From Kofleriaceae bacterium (GTDB lineage Bacteria; Myxococcota_A; Polyangia; Haliangiales; Haliangiaceae), in assembly GCA_018057605.1 (NCBI GenBank), contig JAGPDK010000002.1, positions 1 to 36,184 on the forward strand: DNA of 36,184 bases, in the 5' to 3' direction. Position numbers and translations under genes: made by a program. The notes below the pieces were generated by a model. The model saw only the letters and a program-made list of their open reading frames with translations, searched no databases and had not been told where the DNA came from. Below, one piece after another: positions 33,208-36,184 of this stretch; the stretch's first letter is position 1, and every line of letters starts with the position of its first letter.

Positions 33208-34212
33208 ATGAAATCGTTCACAATGTTTGCATATTTGTCCGCCGCTGTTTTGTTCGTAGGTTGCGGAGATGGTGATTCGAGCGCCACGCCTGATGCCGCT
33301 GTAACCGTCGATGCGCCGGCGAAACAATCGATCGTAGCGCTTGCTCAAGCCACCCCAACACTTTCGACCCTTGTTGCCGCGGTGCAATTCGCAAGTGACA
33401 ACAACGACTTGGTTAATCTACTGGCAAACCCGGGCACGTTGACTGTATTCGCGCCCAGCAACGCAGCCTTTGACGCGCTCGCGGTTGAGCTGACCAACAC
33501 GCCGACGGCGAAAGGTGCAGATTTGTTAACTGCCGCCAACAAGCCGCTGTTGCGTACGGTGTTGCAGTACCACGTGCTCACGTCCACGGTGCAAGCCGCC
33601 GGCATTCCGTTCGGCAAAGCGATTACGTCGGCCGAAGGCAGTGTTTTTAAAATTGATGCGGGTGCCCCACCGAAAATCACCGATGGCCGTAATCGCGTCG
33701 CATCGATCACTTCTACCGACATCGAAGGCAGCAACGGCGTCGTTCATCTCATCGACAAAGTAATTTTGCCGGCGAACAAAGACATTGTTGAGACCGCCCA
33801 GGCACTGGCCGCGGCTAACCCAGGCGAGTTTAAGCTCTTGGTCGAAGCGGTGATTGCTGCGGATTTGGTAACAACGCTCAAGGGCACAGGACCGTTCACG
33901 GTGTTCGCGCCAACCGACGCAGCATTTGCGGCTGCGTTGACCGAACTCAATGTGACCAAAGCGGCGCTGTTCGGCAATAAACCATTGCTCACTGCCGTGC
34001 TCACCTACCACGTGGTGTCGGGCCGCGTGATGAAAGCTGATGTGCCAGTTGGGGCAGCCATCGCAACGGTGGAAACTGGGACGTTCACGGTTGATGCAAC
34101 CCTCAAGATCACCGACGAACGCAATCGTAAAGCTGGTATTGTCGCGACCGATGTTTTTGCCAAGAACGGCGTGGTCCATGTGATTGATAAGGTTTTGCTC
34201 CCAGCGCCATAA
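33208..34212 (+). CDS. Two-domain fasciclin (FAS1) lipoprotein
   Basis: The 334-residue protein has a signal peptide with lipobox FVGC (lipidated Cys19) and a short linker. Two FAS1 domains follow (about 43-190 and 191-334). Both have the conserved block LTVFAPSNAAFDAL / FTVFAPTDAAFAAAL, the YHV segment (LQYHVLTS, LTYHVVSG) and the terminal motif NGVVHLIDKVILPA / NGVVHVIDKVLLPAP. FAS1 domains mediate adhesion to other cells or surfaces. GGAG stands eight bases before ATG 33208, which is preferred over an upstream in-frame start at 33124. It is probably located at the outer surface or in the periplasm. Confidence 0.92.
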   Translation: MKSFTMFAYLSAAVLFVGCGDGDSSATPDAAVTVDAPAKQSIVALAQATPTLSTLVAAVQFASDNNDLVNLLANPGTLTVFAPSNAAFDALAVELTNTPTAKGADLLTAANKPLLRTVLQYHVLTSTVQAAGIPFGKAITSAEGSVFKIDAGAPPKITDGRNRVASITSTDIEGSNGVVHLIDKVILPANKDIVETAQALAAANPGEFKLLVEAVIAADLVTTLKGTGPFTVFAPTDAAFAAALTELNVTKAALFGNKPLLTAVLTYHVVSGRVMKADVPVGAAIATVETGTFTVDATLKITDERNRKAGIVATDVFAKNGVVHVIDKVLLPAP

Positions 34213-34284
34213 CGGCCTTGCCTCGTCGAGCACCTACAACGTGGCTGTTTTGTCGTCAGAAGCTTTGGTTGCCAACGCCGCAGG

Positions 34285-34319
34285 TGGGCCGTGCGCGGCG
34301 AGCGAATCGCGCTACGAAT
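34285..34319. repeat. Direct repeat, copy 1 (35 bp), upstream of the VOC gene
   Basis: This copy and the one at 35019-35053 agree at 29 of 35 positions by hand alignment, with an exact 11-base core AGCGAATCGCG. They lie 734 bp apart in the same orientation on either side of the VOC gene. No coding function is seen. Confidence 0.6.
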
Positions 34320-34481
34320 CTTTGTACTCGTTGCCCAAGCTGCGGGCCGTGTTGCGTGGAATACGTTGCGGTGCTCACCTGTGAAGGAGCAGAGCGCGCA
34401 TAGTTTGCAGATAGCGTTGGCCGTGCCGGAAAATACGACGCAGGTTATTGCGAAAGTCTGGCAAAGAACGAAACCTAGTGT

Positions 34482-34883
34482 ATGTCGCACCTACGCCATG
34501 TATTGACGATTCTCGCGGTCGATGAACTTGTCGCGCATGCGGCGTTTTATCAAACCGTGTTGGGCTGTGCCGCATCAGTGACAACCCCCGTGTATGTTGA
34601 ATTCTTAGTGGGGGCGCAACGCATTGGGCTGTACCAACGCGAAGGCTTTGGCCGCAACATCGGTGAGTTACCAGGCCAGGTGCCCGCTGGCATGCTCGCT
34701 CCCACCGAATTGTACTTTCATACCGACGATATTATGGCGGCCATCGACCGCATGCACGCAGCCGGGGCGCGACAACTCAGTGCACTAGCGCCGCGCCCGT
34801 GGGGCGATCGTGCTGCATATTTTGCTGATCTCGCAGGTAACATTATCGTGCTCGCACAGTCGCTGCCACCCGACGTTGCGTAG
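34482..34883 (+). CDS. VOC (glyoxalase/bleomycin-resistance-type) protein
   Basis: The 133-residue protein has the two paired beta-alpha-beta-beta-beta modules of the VOC fold. The first begins with HVLTILAVDELVAHAAFYQTVLG; the second with TELYFHTDDIMAAIDRMHAAGA, followed by PRPWGDRAAYFADLAGNIIVLAQ. Possible metal ligands are His6, Glu40 or His75, and a Glu at the last position is replaced (NIIVLAQ), so metal catalysis is uncertain. Such proteins include dioxygenases, glyoxalases and antibiotic-binding proteins; the class cannot be decided. The ATG has no ribosome binding site. Confidence 0.85.
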   Translation: MSHLRHVLTILAVDELVAHAAFYQTVLGCAASVTTPVYVEFLVGAQRIGLYQREGFGRNIGELPGQVPAGMLAPTELYFHTDDIMAAIDRMHAAGARQLSALAPRPWGDRAAYFADLAGNIIVLAQSLPPDVA

Positions 34884-35249
34884 GTTGTTTTGCGTTCGAG
34901 TTAGGCGGTGGTGGCACCAACACGATCTGGCGGTTCGTCGACTCTGCCAATGAGTTGAGATGAGGTACGTCGCATTGGGGTGCTCAAGTTGGCCGCATGT
35001 TGGTCGCATAAACGTGGGTTGGCCGTCGGCGGCTAGCGAATCGCGATGCGAATTGTTGGGGCGACGTTTCGCTGATGCTCAACAGTTTGACGGGGTGTGC
35101 TGAGATGGTTGGAGCGAAACTTGCGAAGGCTTCGACCTAACCTGCCGAAGGTTGGGCTGATGGGTGATGGCGGCAAGCTGACGCTGCGTTGGTCGCTTTT
35201 GATCAAGCACCGGAATCCTTGGTGCTGGAACGGCAGCGGGTGGCCGAGC
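34884..35249. other. 366-bp stretch without a gene
   Basis: No start codon with a plausible protein was found. It contains the second copy of the 35-bp direct repeat (35019-35053). The open reading frame that runs through 35097-35315 has no resemblance to a protein until it joins the ABC ATPase remnant. Confidence 0.5.
35019..35053. repeat. Direct repeat, copy 2 (35 bp), downstream of the VOC gene
   Basis: This copy matches 34285-34319 at 29 of 35 positions, with the shared core AGCGAATCGCG at 35035-35045 and GAAT four bases later. See copy 1. Confidence 0.6.
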
Positions 35250-35558
35250 GTTGGCGTCGCCACCGACCGCTGGGGCTTGGTTGATGTCACGGTGTATCCG
35301 CAGCAAGAAGCGTGACTATTCGGTGGCGAGCAATAACGCGTCGCCATCGCTCGTGCGTTGGCCAATGAACCGTCGCTGATGATCGCCGCCGAACCGACCG
35401 CTGCCCTCGATGGTGCGCTCAGCCGCAGCGTCATGGAACTGTTTCGCAAAGTTGCCCACGATCGCGTCGCTGCGGTGTTAGTTGTGACCCACGACCACTG
35501 CGCCCTCGACGTTTTTGATGTGCTGTACCAAATGAAAGACGGCGCGTTGCGGCCGTAG
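35250..35558 (+). pseudogene. Remnant of an ABC transporter ATPase (LolD/MacB-like)
   Basis: The sequence in one frame reads like the C-terminal half of an ABC ATPase, with two in-frame stops. GLVDVTVYPQQ comes before a TGA at 35313. The signature loop follows as LFGGEQ (normal LSGGEQ), with a TAA at 35334 where Gln is expected (GEQQRV). After that the protein is intact in frame: RVAIARALANEP, Walker B-like LMIAAEPTAALD (Asp of DEPT replaced by Ala), and the switch VLVVTHDH. The end (LYQMKDGAL) is normal. No Walker A segment was found, so the left limit is approximate. It is decayed and probably not functional. Confidence 0.7.
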
Positions 35559-35612
35559 GTGAAGGCTGCCGCTGCGTAGCGGCACTGTCCGGTTGGTCCG
35601 CGTGTTCAGTGA

Positions 35613-35618
35613 TATGAT
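35613..35618 (+). promoter_or_regulatory. -10 box TATGAT, probable leaderless start
   Basis: TATGAT ends six bases before the ATG at 35625, and there is no ribosome binding site. It is close to the sigma-70 consensus TATAAT. Confidence 0.5.
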
Positions 35619-35624
35619 CCGGCG

Positions 35625-36143
35625 ATGAAACGCATCATTGTGGGCTTGCTGTTGCTCGCTGCATGTTCACCGAAAAAGAGCCAAACACCACCATCGAAAG
35701 CTACCGCTCCGGTCTCCTCAGTCGTGGTCGATGCCGGGTCGGCATCACCGAAACCAGTTGTTGCGCCAGTTGTGACGCCCAAAAGCGAGGGCCGTGCTGG
35801 TGGCACCGACGCCTTTCCGGCTCAGCCGACGCTAGATGCCGCTACCCAAGCCTTGATTCCTGTCGACGGCATCATGTTCGCATCACGCACTACCCGTGGC
35901 AGCGACGATACGTTGTTGTTGTACCAGCTCACGCCAACCGGCCTGCATGAAGTTTTTCATCAAGCCAATAGCCAGGTCAGCGCCATGGGTTGGTTAGATC
36001 GCTATACGTTGGTGCTGTACAGCGAAGATGCTGCCACCGGCGAGGCGACGTTGCAGCGCATCGTCGACAAAAAACCTGATGCAGCGGTGGTCATCCCGTG
36101 GGCATCTTGGAAAATTCCAGTGTCAGCTGGTCCCGGCGAATGA
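35625..36143 (+). CDS. Lipoprotein, possibly truncated by a frame disruption
   Basis: The 172-residue protein has a very clear signal peptide and lipobox LAAC (lipidated Cys14), a Pro/Val/Ser linker (18-60), and the start of what looks like a propeller-type repeat region (GIMFASRTTRGSDDTLLLYQL, then VSAMGWLDRYTLVLYSED). The frame ends at a TGA (36141-36143) soon after VIPWASWKIPVS, which is early for such a region. Beyond the stop the sequence remains open both in the same frame and in another frame, so a nonsense change or frameshift is possible; the window ends 41 bases later. The function is unknown. Confidence 0.65.
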   Translation: MKRIIVGLLLLAACSPKKSQTPPSKATAPVSSVVVDAGSASPKPVVAPVVTPKSEGRAGGTDAFPAQPTLDAATQALIPVDGIMFASRTTRGSDDTLLLYQLTPTGLHEVFHQANSQVSAMGWLDRYTLVLYSEDAATGEATLQRIVDKKPDAAVVIPWASWKIPVSAGPGE

Positions 36144-36184
36144 CATTTGTATCGTACCGGCGAAATATGGCTCAAACGGTGTGC

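Overview
The window looks like an ordinary chromosomal stretch of a myxobacterium-like organism (Myxococcota, formerly Deltaproteobacteria) with moderately high GC. The evidence is a sigma factor of the Myxococcales-type sigma-70 family, a large membrane Ser/Thr kinase with a DWG (not DFG) metal loop, a MopE/choice-of-anchor-L lipoprotein, a cysteine-rich repeat lipoprotein, a two-domain fasciclin lipoprotein, and at least eight lipobox proteins in 36 kb. No tRNA, rRNA, CRISPR array, prophage or complete insertion sequence was seen.

Layout. 1-4.2 kb: the start of a DPP IV-type peptidase (minus, cut by the window edge); a translationally coupled pair made of a roadblock-like protein, carrying a 39-bp triple tandem repeat, and a permuted methyltransferase; an AAA protein derived from sigma-54 activators that has lost the parts needed for activation; a Nudix hydrolase. 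4.2-6.7 kb: a MopE-like lipoprotein, then a coupled toxin/antitoxin-like pair with a DUF6036-type nucleotidyltransferase. 6.7-9.4 kb: overlapping his genes on the minus strand (hisB-hisH-hisA-hisF). 9.5-13.7 kb: a lipoprotein, a dienelactone-hydrolase-family enzyme, a DASS transporter and a convergent XRE-cupin regulator. 14-17.7 kb: an outer-membrane barrel, a rhodanese lipoprotein, a small CPxC protein and a large lipoprotein.

17.8-23.2 kb is the most interesting part. A sigma factor (plus) diverges, 19 bp apart, from a zinc-finger/pseudokinase/transmembrane protein. Behind the latter on the minus strand follow a Cys-rich lipoprotein and an active zinc-finger/kinase/transmembrane/repeat protein. 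I infer a surface-sensing module in which the pseudokinase is the likely anti-sigma factor. 23.3-26.3 kb: a DUF3060 protein, a membrane-anchored SRPBCC protein and a lipoprotein with an Ig-like domain and a possible lipid-binding fold. 26.4-28.5 kb: a DUF222-HNH endonuclease and a 735-bp gene-free region with structured DNA. 28.5-34.2 kb: a putative barrel protein, an alpha/beta hydrolase, a JmjC-type oxygenase, recR, a small acidic protein and the fasciclin lipoprotein, preceded by a nested inverted repeat. 34.2-36.2 kb: a VOC protein between two diverged direct repeats, a decayed ABC ATPase and the beginning of a propeller-like lipoprotein.

Many genes lack a Shine-Dalgarno sequence but have a TAnnnT-type -10 box six to eight bases before the start codon, which suggests frequent leaderless transcription. 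Other genes have clear GGAG-type ribosome binding sites. All functional statements come from reading motifs by eye; no database search was run.
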